A model generated the notes under the pieces. That model saw nothing but the letters and a program-made list of their open reading frames with translations. It ran no database searches and had not been told where the DNA came from. Position numbers and translations under genes: made by a program. Shown here piece after piece: positions 1-11,561 of a DNA stretch of 64,000 nucleotides (positions are counted from its first letter, which is position 1; each line of letters begins with the position of its first letter). This stretch comes from Planococcus citri. Taxonomy: Eukaryota; Arthropoda; Insecta; Hemiptera; Pseudococcidae. Location: assembly GCF_950023065.1 (NCBI RefSeq), contig NC_088679.1:71982001-72046000 (forward strand), read 5' to 3'.

Positions 1-2720
1 TTTGGTATAAAAAGCAGTACTTGTGGTTAAAGCAGCGCCATGAAATATGTCAAATATAGGAACTGTAACGAAAAAGTTGAATAATTCACCGAAATTTACG
101 AAGGTGGAGACGTATTTTATCAAGTTGGATGCTCACTAATATACAGATGCCAATTTTGGCTTGCTAAAAGGTATCCAAGAGCAGCCAACAGATCCCATGA
201 TCCAGCGAATACGCCGATTAATCCATCATGCACTTCTAACATTTTACTCAAAATTGCCGAACAAAATATATTTCCTGTTGAAAAAAGACGATAGTGTTAT
301 CGATAATCAAAGAAAAATCAATCAGTAAAACTCCAATTTGAAAGTTATTGTGATGGTAGGGGATGCGCCCACAGCTTCCACCTAGAGGGAAGATGTGTTC
401 CTCCGGAGTGGCTGCACTGACTAAGTAGTGCACTCTGTCGGATTAGTTCGAGTATAGCCACTCCGCCATTAGAGACGTTACAAAACGTTGAGTATATTTT
501 CACTGGTGTTCCGGTTCGGATGCATTTCAGAGCTTCCACTTGCAATCGATATTGCAAGTGCTTTTTTTAATAATGTTTGTGCGTTTTATTTGTAATAATC
601 TATGTCGGGTTTATATCAGAGATGTTTACAATAAAACTTGTCACATCATTTGCGGTCTATGATCTATTCTGCGGTGTTTCGTCACCTTGTGCACATTGAT
701 ATCTTTCGTAAGGATATCGGGCAAGACTAGGTTCCCTGGGCTTAACATATCGTGGTCTTGACTGAACTTTCCCTCTGAATACCAAGGATTGTCCCAGTCA
801 CCACATTATCTTATAGGAGTTCTAATTTTTTTTTCAATTTCAATTTTATTCTGAAACATGAAGGATTTTTATTAAAATAATGAACAATTGAATCCAAAGT
901 CGTTGGAATTTCAAAAAAATGATTTTTATGGTAGGTTGGTACTGGATTTAGTACAAATTTTGGTCATTAGAGTGGGTTCAAATCAGATCATATCTAGAGG
1001 TATTGCAGGTATTCTCGTACCCACCTATAATTACTCCAATATATTTATAAATCACGTAAGAGCTGTAGTCACGTTCATCCCAATGAAATTTATACCGAAG
1101 GAACAAATACTGAACACTGCCTTCGCCTGAAATTTAAACACAAAACACCTGATATTATAATCTCAGTTTGTAAAACAAAAAAACAAAAAAAAATGATTTG
1201 TTGGTGTTCAGGACAAGATTGGATCTGATCCGGTCTGAACAAATATAATCTGATCAAAATTAGATCTACCTATGTAGTAAGGTCGAATTGGGTCTACAGA
1301 ATGCCCGGATATGACCTGATCAGCTGATATGATCTGATAAAACATGGTCTTATCAGATTCAAGATCTCCTCTATTGAATCAGATCGGGTCTGTATACCTA
1401 TATCTACAGATCTAATCGACAAAACCCTGATCTGATATCAATCTGATCAGATCAAATTGGATTCAGGGAATTCTGGACCTAGCTGACCAGATCAGATCTT
1501 AGTGCTAATAAATCAGTCAGATCCAATCAGGTCTCCTATATTGGATCTTATCAAATTATTTTCTGCTGGGTGATCAGATCAAATTGGATTTATGCTACTC
1601 GTATTTCTGAATCTGACCAGATCCAGTCCTAACAAATCCCATCCGACTAAAAATGGAAAGTAGGACGAATGTCTGGATCAGATTTGATCTTCTCAAATCC
1701 AATCATCATTTCTCTCTGGGTGGTCATTTCAAATTGGTTTTTTAGAGTTGAATTCTAATAAATTTTTCTCAAAGTTATTACCTACAAAAGAAATTTTTCG
1801 TAATAATGATTTCAAATGCAATTCTTCGAATAGTGCGCGGTGTTTTACCAGGTAAGTACGTATTATCAGAAATACCTACATATATATATTTTTTTACCTT
1901 GAGAAGTGAAAAACAACAACATATAGATAACGAATAACGTCGACACTACGACTCTTCTTTGTCCGAGACTTTTCTTATACACCACTTTCGTGTTTTCCAC
2001 TAATATTCGTATTAAATTGAACATCTGACAAAAATGCGGTTTCTTATCCACTGGCACCGATATATCGTTGACGAACATCAAAGCCAACACTAAACAAACC
2101 GACGATAACAGCGCACATAAAAGGAAAGTGTTAAAAAATCCCAAACTTCGAAGAATAAATCCGGAACTTCCGAAACCAACTAAATCGCCGAATGTTCTAG
2201 CAGCCGATAAAAATCCCAATCTCATAGTGCGATTTTTCAAATTAGTCACATCGCAAATGTAAGTATTACTTGTCGCCGTCATCACCACTATTCCTCCGGT
2301 CATCACTTCAAACGCAATATTCATTAAACCACCGGTAAGTGGTAACCAAGTCCAAAAGTAAGAGTGCAAACATCCCAAAAGTGACTGGAAAATCAATCCG
2401 ACAATGGGCAATAAGAACAAAGATCTTCGACGACGACCAGCTGAATCACTCCAGCTTAACGCCAGCATTGAATAAATGGTGCATAGGAAGAACATCCCCA
2501 AACGGTAAAATGAATTGAATTCTGATGCCAGAATGATACCTCTTTTTTCATCGTCGCAAGGTGTGCTCAGGTCAGGTTCTGATGTGCAGTTCAATCGACA
2601 TGCTTTTTGCAGCAGTAAATTGGTGTAGGTGGTGTCGACTATGACGAAAACAAGAGTGTAGAGACAAAATGCTGGTTCGACGGTTATACATTTTACAAAT
2701 TGAGAACTTTTCTTCGGCAT
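1..2720 (-). CDS. SLC46-family transporter, copy A (3' end outside window)
   Basis: Exons read on the minus strand at 1898-2720, 1025-1126, 137-274 and from 62 leftwards off the window, so exons 5 and 6 are missing here. ATG is at 2718-2720, in the same context (TTTCAACC before ATG) as copy B. Exon 1 gives the family hallmarks: the TVEPA motif at the start of TM1, a CDDEK cysteine loop after TM1, the MFS motif-A-like SWSDSAGRRRR between TM2 and TM3, and YICDV before TM5. A sequon (NCT) sits in the first external loop. Donors and acceptors are GT/AG (for example CAAG|GTAAAA at 1898/1897). Exon 1 is 823 bp, one codon longer than the paralogues, in the central loop. Exon 3 is 138 bp, identical to all sisters; exon 2 is 102 bp. 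No frameshift is seen in the visible part. Closest sister is copy B. SLC46 carriers are proton-coupled importers; the substrate here is unknown. Confidence 0.9.
275..1024 (-). other. Intron 2 of copy A, unrecognised repeat-like filler
   Basis: No coding homology recognised. At about 537-560 there is a near-perfect palindrome with 10-bp arms (CACTTGCAAT and ATTGCAAGTG) around a 4-bp centre. At 407-415 and 455-463 a GGAGTGGCT inverted pair could form a hairpin. The stretch 600-820 is less AT-rich than its surroundings and looks like part of an old mobile element, but no end can be fixed. Confidence 0.35.
1203..1735. repeat. GATC-rich degenerate simple repeat in intron 1 of copy A
   Basis: About 530 bp made of imperfect reiterations of TCTGATCAGATC / GATCTGATC words at irregular spacing, some inverted because the unit is self-complementary. 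It lies inside the 771-bp intron 1 (1127-1897). It has no open frame of note and resembles a decayed microsatellite or minisatellite. Confidence 0.7.
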
Positions 2721-3512
2721 GGTTGAAATTAAAATAACAAAACGCTTGAACGATAAGTATGCACTAAGTAAATGTTTTTATCATCCTTTTTTTTTGCCAA
2801 TTTTTTTTACTTTTATTTTGGTCAAGAAACCATTCTGATACATAGAAAATAAAACAAATACCTAATAAAGCTCTGGTAGATACCTACCTTAGAACTTGCG
2901 ATAAGTCTGGTGCTTAAATAACTTTATTTACCTAAGCTTCAATGACAAGAAATACATTAAAATACGGCAGTTGGAGAATAAACTATAAAAATTTTCCCAT
3001 TCAAGCAGACAAAACACATACTCGTAGGTAGATAACTAGGTAATATACCTTAAACTGATATCAAACAGGTGTGTTATGCGATCACAAAGGCCATTGAAAT
3101 AAATCATCGCTCATTGTGAACTTGGCCGATCGGGAATAAAAGGTCACGTAAGTAGGCTAATCAATTTTAAATCCACTCATTATTTTTTGCTGAATGTAAG
3201 CCACCTTCTTAAGCAATTCAATTTTTGCTCAAACCCTTGCACCGATAATTTTGATAGTTGAGTGTTTTAAATTGAAATAATGGGTTTGGACCACATTTTC
3301 GCCTGTAATGAGTCCTAACCTCCAAACAAAGAATTAATAAATATTATGTACCCTATACTACACGAGTATTAGCATTTTAGGTATTCACAGGTGTTTTTTC
3401 AATCAGTAGGTAGGTACGTAACAATCTGCCCTGCTGATAGTTACTTTGAAAAATCTATGTTGGCTGTCAACCATACAAGATATACATGGAGGAATAATTT
3501 AAATCGGAGTTT
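2721..3512. other. Upstream region of copy A, no gene seen
   Basis: AT-rich intergenic sequence with TAGGTA-type words and homopolymer T runs just upstream of the copy A start codon. Any promoter of copy A must lie here, but I see no convincing TATA box or initiator and make no call. Confidence 0.4.
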
Positions 3513-4048
3513 TTGACGGCTACATTTTGGATGCAGAATCCAGGAAACGTTTTGCACATGCGCCAGTTTACTAGTGTTGGCAAAGTGGTTGGCTGTGTTA
3601 CAACGTTACAAGTGATGAAGTGACTCGACCGTGTTGCAAAGGCAAAGCTGAACCATCTCTCCAGAGCTGTGGGACTGAAACGATTTGGGGATTGGATTTC
3701 GGTTTTGGGATCAAAATTTATTCATTTTGGGATTGGATTCGTTTCAGGATTCGCTCGTCTAAATTTTCATTTCAGTTTCGGGATTCGTTTTGGGATTGAA
3801 AAAATTGTTTCAGTTCCAGGTTGAATTGGTTTTAGTTTTGGGATTTCCATTTCAACTAATTTTAAGCCCAAATTGACTAATGGACCCTGCAAGGGTTTAA
3901 AAATGGGAGGCTTTGATGTGAAAAATCCAATGGTGTAGGTCCCACTGACCCCAACATGGCAACAATTGTCACAAACCGGTTTCTTTCTGCGATCGCTCCG
4001 CAGGAATGAAAGATAGGGTAGTAACGACTCCTGGTACACATGCATGTA

Positions 4049-4259
4049 CAGGGTGCTCAGAAATGTCGAGTACCCCAAAGAAAGTTTTTCATTAAAAATA
4101 TAGGTTGGCAACGTGAAATAGATGCATATGATTGGTGGAATGTTATCTCTCCAGTCCAACAACCAATCATGTGCTATCATTATTATCATTCACTGTGACC
4201 AACCAAAGTATTTTAGTAGAAAACTTTTTTAGGGGTACTTGATATTTCTGGGCACCCTG
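4049..4259. mobile_element. 211-bp MITE with CAGGGTGC ends, TA target
   Basis: Terminal inverted repeats of about 30 bp: CAGGGTGCTCAGAAAT with GTACCCC further in at the left, and the matching inverse ending GGGCACCCTG at the right. TA flanks both ends (4047-4048 and 4260-4261), as for Tc1/mariner-type insertions. Its ends resemble those of the larger element at 43895-45759 (CAGGGTGTTCCG). Too short to encode protein. Confidence 0.75.
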
Positions 4260-4764
4260 TATGCTCTGCCGTTCATTTTCCGTGCGGAGGAGATTGCCTA
4301 CTTTTTTATTTCAAGGGACAGAATTTGTTTAAAAAATTTTGTACAGACCAGAAGCTTGAAATTATTTGCCCCTGAAATAAGTTAAATTAAAAGGATAGGC
4401 AAATTGCTGTGCACAAGCAAGTTGGACATGGACACACAATTGTCAGTGAGGAGTCAAAGTGATTCCACCTGTTTTTAATTTAAAAAAAAAATGAAAAACA
4501 AGCGAGGTCCGGGGGACCTGGCAAGAGGGTTCCCCAGATTTGATAAAAAATATCCTCTTTTTTCGAGGTAACCAAAGTGATTAATTTTTGCATTTCCCTG
4601 TTCTGTTTAATACTACACTGAAATAAAATAAATCCAAATCCAAAATCGTTAATAAGATTTTTTCCAAAATTAAAAATTCAAATACCTATTCAAAAATCTG
4701 AAAACAAAAATTGAAAAATCAATACCTATTCAATTCGGAAATCGAGTTTTCTGGTAATAGGGCA

Positions 4765-5322
4765 CACCTAATTTTATTAAAATATCGGATCAAATAAATT
4801 TGAGCATTTGACATGCATAAAGCATCAAAATTATGAGTACCATAGGTAGGTACTGATAATAAAAAATAAAAACAAATAATTAATTCTAAATCAGTCTCGG
4901 ATTTGGTATTGAAAATACTAATCACGTAATCAGTGATTGGTCAAGTGTTGACATTTCAATTTCATGTACATTCAGTAGAAATATTTGGCCATGTTTACAT
5001 TATTTCTAAAATATTAGAAATTAATTTCGATTTTTGATTATGTATTTTTGGGGATTTTATTGATATTTCCAAAAAAGAGTAGGTATACTAGTTTTATTAA
5101 AGTGAAGTCGGATCAATTCCTTATAAACTTAAACATTCAAATTTATAAAAACATCAATATACGTATGCAAACAAATAATTAAAAATTGAATTCTTAATCA
5201 GTCTCAGATTTGACATTGGTACTCCAGATAGCGCTAGTATCGAAGTGTTGAAAAACTGAAAACCTGAAAACCTGAAAAACTGAGCGATTTTAATAGGGTT
5301 CCCCCATTGGTGGGGGAACCCT
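4765..5322. repeat. Two diverged direct repeats followed by a GC hairpin
   Basis: The stretches 4765-4935 and 5089-5250 are diverged direct copies: both carry TTTTATTAAA, a TCGGATCAA word, AAACAAATAATTAA and AATCAGTCTC-GATTTG in the same order. A perfect hairpin with 11-bp arms AGGGTTCCCCC (5295-5322) follows. A related GAGGGTTCCCC word lies at about 4525. Probably part of one inserted element; class not recognised. Confidence 0.5.
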
Positions 5323-6159
5323 AAAAATAAAGAATCAATAAATGTGGAAATTGCAAATTTAAAAAAAAATGTTTGCCGGTTTGCCTTGCCCCTTTTAAAA
5401 TGAAAAAGTAGGCAAAATGATCAACATGAGAAATTGATGGTGCAACCTCAACGCACCCCCTCTGAATATCCCAATGCCATGCCATATTTTGTTCTGGTGC
5501 AGGAAAATTTATTAGTCAATGACATTTTTTAAGTTGGGGAGGCGGGTTAATGTTTTAAATGCATATTTTACTTAATTTGTCAAGTAATTTTTATTACAAT
5601 CTGAATGATTGATGATAAATGATGTAAAATGACCATTATTTATCAAAATAAAGTTTTGGGGAAAAAAGGCAAAAATTGAAATCCCAAAACCAAAACGATT
5701 TTGTTTTGGTTCCGGGATTGTTTTGGGTTTAAAATTATATCGGTTCCCGGATTTTTTCAGTTTGGCCAGATCAAGAAAAATAACGATTTTGGTTTTGGGA
5801 TTGGCCAGTTTCAGGATCGTTTTGGTCCTACAGCTCTGCATCTCTCTCCCCTCCAGCATTGGACCTGGTTCAATCAGGGCACTGTAAACATTGAATGTGG
5901 CGCATGCGCACATGATTTCCTGGATTCTGCATCTAAAATGTAGCAGTCAACTGGTCGACGATGTTGGCTAATTTTTTCTTCGAGCTCTTAAAATCAGTTC
6001 ATCACCTCTCTCCTCTCTCATTGACACATGTAGCCTGTAGGCAGTGTAGGCATATGAGAAACTGAACCAATCACTATCTCCAAAATATTTTATTTTCATT
6101 TTATTTGTAGGAACTAAACGAAAAGCAATGTGTTACAAAAAAGTAACATTCAGCTTGCA

Positions 6160-6600
6160 CGTGATTAAGATTGAAATCTCACTGGTAGGTCCAATACATG
6201 ACATGACATCTATGCAGACGGTATATTTCTTCATCACAATTCAAAAGATTTTTTACTAATACATTGTTGTGGTTATAAATTCTTTCTTGATAAATGTTAT
6301 TTCTTATGGATATCGTTGATTTCACACTAGGTATTTCCAAATCTTTGAGAATTGTGCTTTTCTTCACATACCACAGCGCGTTTATAAGATTTCTTAGAAT
6401 TTTGGTCTGGAATCTTCTAATAATCAGGATATTGGATTCACTAGCCGAACCCTATAGTTCAATACCATACTACCACATTGGTTTGAATAAACATTTGTAC
6501 CTACAAGTATATAAAGATCTTGTTTTGTTGGTTCAGCATATTATTAGTTCCAAGAAACCAATAAAGCAATTTGAGTTTTTTTGTCAAGTTGAGTTCTCTT
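6160..6600 (-). pseudogene. Jockey-type LINE reverse transcriptase fragment (C-terminal)
   Basis: Minus-strand translation, with frame changes, shows the conserved tail of Jockey-clade reverse transcriptases in order: a YGIELWG motif, then ILRNLINALWYVKKSTI, then DLEIPSVKSTIS, then YQERIYNHNNVLVKNLL. The first part is broken by frameshifts near 6480-6560, and the open part runs 6179-6440. Only the end of ORF2 is present, with no endonuclease domain and no poly(A) nearby. It lies just downstream of the copy B stop codon on the same strand. Dead 5'-truncated insertion. Confidence 0.7.
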
Positions 6601-6706
6601 CTTCAGAATATTATGATCTCTCTATGTGAGATGGTTATCAAGGTGTAATCCCAGATATTCGAATAACAATTTGAAAGCTTGACTAGAGATATATGAGTCG
6701 ATTTAA

Positions 6707-9426
6707 TCACAAAGTCATCATTGGTACCTCTTCTTTCTGCCTGGGTTTTTGATTCTGCAATTTCTTGCTGAGGAAGTACGAAAAACTGAAAGAGCATTTA
6801 CCTCAAAAAAAAAATTATGAAAAATGCAGTTAAGTAGGTACATGAGTATGCCTCTAACTACTCACCAATAGAGTAGAACAATAATAATGTCCAATATAAT
6901 ACTCAAGATGAAATATGCAGAGGGGAAAACATCCAACGTTTGTTGAAAAATTTCATGATAGGTTGGATAACATAATGCAATCAACACTCCAGTTAAACCA
7001 ATAAAAGAATGCAACCGCCCTGAAAAATGATCATAAAGTTATCAAATGGCAGTAAGTAATTTCCAATTTCAAAACATCCAAAGAAAATAGCCAAAAACTT
7101 AAGGTATTACTTATTTTTTTGATTTTTGGAAATTAACAAAAATGTTTGAAAAATTGGAAGCACTGCATTCCAAAATATTCCCCCAGTTTCAGGAATGACA
7201 GGTATACTTATTTCAATATCTTGACGTAATTAAAGCAAAATATTTCCAAAGAACACATTTTCAAGACACAAATCTGAATCTATCCAAAAATAAGCGATTT
7301 GCAAATTTTCAACCGCTCAGTAGAACCCTAAAAGTGGTTTTGGATTTTGACGAAAATCGCATAACTTAGATTGGCGCAGAATCTCAAATGATTTTATTTG
7401 AGACTAAGACTGGACCATTCTCCTTAAAACACGTTGTGTAGCGACAAAAACTCGGTAAGATTTTTCCAAGTTTTATTTTTAGAAGTTTCATAATGTTGAG
7501 AATTTCTCAAATATTTCCCCAAATTCATGAAAGTTGAAAATCTGTTCACTTACTTCCAAATTTTGGAAATTTTGGCATAATTTTAGAATTTTAGGTATTG
7601 TTTTTTTTTCAATTTTTGAAATTCAGAAATTTGGACAAAATAACTTATCTTGAAAAGACAACCGGGATAATTTTTTCAAAATTTATCTTTTTCCTATCTA
7701 CGTAGATACCTACTACCTACTTCTCCGGCTGGACTATCTAATTATGTGAATTTTTATGTTTTTTAATTAGGTACATAGGTACCTACTTAGTGAGTGTACT
7801 TACCAAATTCGTCACTGGTGTAATATTTAGAGTAAAAAGCAATGCCCGCGGTAAAAGCACTGCCGTGAAATATGTCGAATATGGGAACTGTAGAAAAAAA
7901 GGTGAATAAATTAATAGTAAGTACCTAAATGAAGAGGCATCTACATTAGCAAAAATTAGATAGGTACCTACGGATATAGAGATGCCAGTTTTGACTTGCT
8001 AAAAGGTATCCCAGAGCAGCTAAAAGATCCCATGATCCAGCGAACATGCCGATTAATCCATCGTGTACTTCTAATATTTTACTCAAAATTACTGAGCAAA
8101 ATATATTTCCTGTTGAAAAAAAACACACATATTAATGATTTGAAAAAAACAATTAAGTATAAAATAGATAGGTAACTTACCGATGATCACTCCAACATAT
8201 CTGTAAATCACGTAAGAGCTGTAGTCACGTTCATCCCAATGAAATTTATACCGAAGGAACAAGTATTGAACACTATTTTCTCCTGAAATCAAAACGAAAT
8301 GTTCGATAATAATACGAGTAGTTAGGTATATTAAAGTACCTAGACCTACATGCAACAACAAAAGTAGGTATCTATAAGCTAGATCAGACTAAAAGACCAA
8401 CTCACTGGGGTAGGTACTTACCTAGATAAAAAAATCTTTGAATTAAAGGGGAAAAATGAAATCATTCCTACATTTTCAACCTCATACTTAGGTTCAGTCA
8501 CCTCACACTCGCTGAAATTGCCAAAATATTATCGTATTTTTATCAATGAATACCTACTTAGTAACTACCTATGTACAATGTACATTATCAGAAATGTTTT
8601 TTTTACCTTGAGTAGTAAAAAACACCAACGAAGAGATAACGAGTAACATCGAAACTACGATTCTATTTCGTCCGAGACTTTTCTTGAACACTGTTTTTAT
8701 ACTGTCTACAACTTGCATTACACTAAGAACCTGGCAAAGGTGCGGTTTTTTCCTAACTGGAACTGATGTATCCGCGATAAAAATTGCAGCAAATGCCAAA
8801 GTGACCGATGACAACAGCACATACAGAAGGAACGTGTAAAAAAATCCCAAGCTACGAAGAATAAATCCAGAACTGCCGAAACCAATAAAATCGCCCAATG
8901 TTCTGCTGATTGCCAAAAAACCCAATTTCATGGTTCGATTTTTCAGATTCGTCACATCGCATATATACGTATGACTTGCCAATGTCATCAAAGGTATCCC
9001 TCCAGTTATCACTTCAAACGCAATATTCAACAAAGCACCGGTAATTGGACGCCAACTCCAAAAGTACGTGTGAAAACATCCCAGAGCTGATTGAAAAATT
9101 AAACCAAGAATGGGCAACAGAATCAAAGGCCTTCGACGACGACCAGCTAAATCGCTCCAGCTTAACGCCAACATTGAAAAAATTGTGCACAAGCAAAACA
9201 TCCCCAAACGGTAAAATGAGTTGAATTCCGATGCAAACATGATTCCGCTTTTTTCATCGTCGCAAGGCGTACTCAAGTCTGGTTCTGAGGTGCAATTCAG
9301 TCGGCATGTTTTTTGTAGAAATAAATTTGTGTAGGTGGTGTTGACTATGACGGAGATGAGCGTATACAGGCAATATGCTACTTCAACGGCTGTATTATTT
9401 ACAAATTGAGAACACTTCTTACACAT
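6707..9426 (-). CDS. SLC46-family transporter, copy B
   Basis: Six exons: 8607-9426, 8181-8282, 7972-8109, 7804-7887, 6866-7019, 6707-6785, giving 458 residues. I start at the ATG at 9424-9426 (MCKKCSQF), not the in-frame ATG six codons upstream, because this matches the N-terminus and TTTCAACC-ATG context of copy A. TM1-7 lie in exon 1, with CDDEK at the first loop, SWSDLAGRRRRPLI between TM2 and TM3, and YICDV before TM5. Exon 2 carries the loop 7-8 WDERDY segment and TM8; exons 3 to 5 carry the remaining helices; exon 6 is a lysine-rich cytosolic tail ending at TGA. Oddity: the TM1 EPA motif shared by all other copies reads EVA. All splice sites are GT/AG; the exon 3 donor is C|GTAGGT. Closest to copy A. 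Substrate unknown; the family imports folates, muropeptides or cyclic dinucleotides with protons. Confidence 0.9.
7128..7530 (+). repeat. Dispersed intronic repeat, copy 1
   Basis: One of at least four related copies in this window (also 12828-13160, 13960-14480 and, inverted, about 47880-48330). Shared words in order: GCATTCCAAAAT, ATAAGCGATTTGCAAATTTTC, CGCTCAGTAG, GTGGT-TTGGATTTT, then GCGCAGAAT. It has no coding capacity and no defined ends. It fills intron 4 of copy B. Confidence 0.55.
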
Positions 9427-9805
9427 GGTTGAAATTAGTAGCAACTAAATGTCAAACGTCAACACCATCGCCTATACTAAGTAGTCATATCTTTTGTTTT
9501 TCCTACGAAAACATTCCGATAAAACCAAACAAGTGGTACACTTGCAAAAACTTCAGTATAGGTAGGTGTACTCGCTATCAGAAATTTAATGATACCTACG
9601 TAAAACCCATAAAAGTAAAGATAAAATCCAGACTTAGGTAGGCACATATATTTATTATCGTGACAAGGAAGGTACAAATTAACATAGCAGTTGGAACATC
9701 AACCATGGAAATTTTTTGGTCAGGAAGTCAAAAGAAAAAAAATTCAGATCGCAACAACAATGAGGTAAAACCGTAGAAATGAGTTTGTTAATAATGTTGA
9801 CGTTT
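9427..9805. other. Spacer between copies B and C
   Basis: Only 379 bp separate the copy B start codon from the copy C stop codon. The space must hold the copy B promoter and the copy C 3' UTR. An AATAAA on the minus strand near 9653 is a plausible polyadenylation signal for copy C. No other feature seen. Confidence 0.4.
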
Positions 9806-9881
9806 TCAATGAATCATTTTCATTTTCTCTTCGGTAAACGGCTTTCGTATCAGTAATTTTTGGCTGATGAAATACGATACG

Positions 9882-10509
9882 CTGAAATATAAAAAAAATT
9901 AATGAATAATAGGTACAGACAATATTCCGGATTCAAAGAAGGGATTTATAGTTGATAACCCCACTCCTCCTTGAAAGTCCATGTTTTTTTTTTGATAAAA
10001 ATTGTTGATGGTAAAAAGCAGTAATTTCCCAAGAATTTTTACACTCTTGTTTCACTGGAAGAGATAAGTACTGATTACACGCTTAAGTTCAGCTTGTTCT
10101 GAAATTGTAAAAAAAATACTGGGAAATTCTTCGAAATTTCGAGTCCTTCTTTCACTTGGGGCATGACTTGGACACATACCTATCACTTCATTTTTTTCAT
10201 ATGTATTTTTTTTAGAGGGAGCGACTTTTTTCTTCATTATTTTTGGTAAGTATATTCGTATACAGCTTTTTACTCTAAATGCTAACTTCCAAATAAATTT
10301 CAGCCGTTGAAGTCCCTCCTTTTAAATAAATAAATAAATGACATGGTTGTTAGGTTTCTGCCCCCCTGGGAAACTTTATTTTGCCCCCTTTGACAACATT
10401 TCTTAGTTTGAACCAATTATTCCCCTCCACGGAAAAATCTACTGGGTACAACCATTTTTCATTCTACTCATACCTACTCGTATTACGTCTGCCAATTTGA
10501 GTGACTTAC
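9882..10509. other. Intron 5 of copy C
   Basis: 628 bp, unlike the 70-106 bp seen at this position in sister copies. AT-rich with pyrimidine runs. A short open frame on the minus strand (10052-10237) has no recognisable homology. No transposon ends found. Confidence 0.35.
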
Positions 10510-11561
10510 CAGTACAGCAAGACGATGATCGTGTCCAATGAAACACTCAAAAAGAAATATGCTGATGGAAATACGTCCATAGTGTGCTCAAAAATACCGT
10601 TATAAATTGGATGACAGACTGGAGTTATTAGAATAAATATACCAAGAACAGAATTCAGACGACCTGAAAACATTTCAAGTTAAGTATGAACAGGTGCACA
10701 TGGTTGCTCAAATCACAAAAAAAAATAATAATAAAAATAGGCAAATCAACAACAAGCTGAAAAAAAATTAATTCATCAAGCCAAAGTTCATTTTTCGAAT
10801 TTTGAAGCATTAAAAAAAAATCGAATCATGGGCAAAAAGGAAAGGCCCAAATTTTATTTAAGTTGGAAATGTGTAAGTTTTGTATAATAAGTGCATCTCA
10901 ATTTGAAATACATAGTTTTGACCTTCGGGCAGCTCTAGAACCTTCAGTTGATTTTTGAATATAAAATGATGAGCTGAAATGCATTTTTCGATTTTTTTCT
11001 GAATTTTTTAAAATTATACTTACTAATTTGGCTTAAAAATGGGAGGGGGGAGTCGAAATGTCACAAAATTAAACTAAAAAACTCAGATATTGAAATTATG
11101 TGCCCTTTTCCGTCTTCTGAATCAACCAGAAACGGGTTCGAATAGTATCACAGCAGTTCTGAAGCCTCCGCCATCGTCAGTTTTTTGAAAGTTGTTTTCA
11201 TCAAACGAAGTTGCAGAAAACCCAGAATAATTAATTACTCCTACCTTACCTATACCCTGGTGCCTGATTTCAACATGCCGAGTTGATTGAAGGTAGTTTC
11301 AAGCCATTCTGGAGCATCTGGTCATATTTTAGACATTCCAGATTTATAAGATCAACTTCAGCATGTTTGAACGCGGTTGGTGTAGGTGGAAGACCCCCAA
11401 TTCAAAATCAGTTTCAGCCCATTCGAAACCGTATACCCTGCACTTCTCCAATTCTCCAGCGATTTCGTAATTGAAAAATTGACAGAACAACTGGTCAAGG
11501 GGTTACTAACGAGCACCAACCGCGTTCATACAAGCTCAAATTAAAGCGTTTTTTCCTCAGT

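Larger units (their letters stand above)
3513..5950. mobile_element. Foldback-like element with long degenerate inverted repeats
   Basis: The left end (3513 onward: TTGACGGCTACATTTTGGA, then GCAGAATCCAGGAAA and a GCACATGCGCC block) recurs inverted at 5950 leftwards. Further in, the GAGCTGTGGGACTGAAACG block (about 3665) pairs with its inverse near 5820-5840. Both arms continue into degenerate TTTGGGATTGG reiterations (3690-3850 and 5680-5830). No exact target duplication was found, so the termini are approximate. It holds no recognisable transposase, so it is non-autonomous. The 211-bp element at 4049-4259 and the repeat block at 4765-5322 sit inside it, which suggests nested insertion. Confidence 0.65.

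Noticed and set aside
2740..2760. GATAAG-like words upstream of several copies as gut GATA-factor sites
   Set aside because: Such words are expected often in sequence this AT-rich, and they are not at a conserved distance from the start codons.
5295..5322. AGGGTTCCCCC hairpin as a Helitron 3' end
   Set aside because: CTAA follows it, but the next base is not T and no TC 5' end could be paired with it.
9375..9641. Plus-strand frames antisense to the starts of SLC46 exons (for example 2068-2262, 9375-9641, 23444-23647, 35302-35533, 49509-49782, 56492-56836)
   Set aside because: Shadows of conserved exon 1 sequence; the same antisense frame recurs only because the sense exons are homologous.
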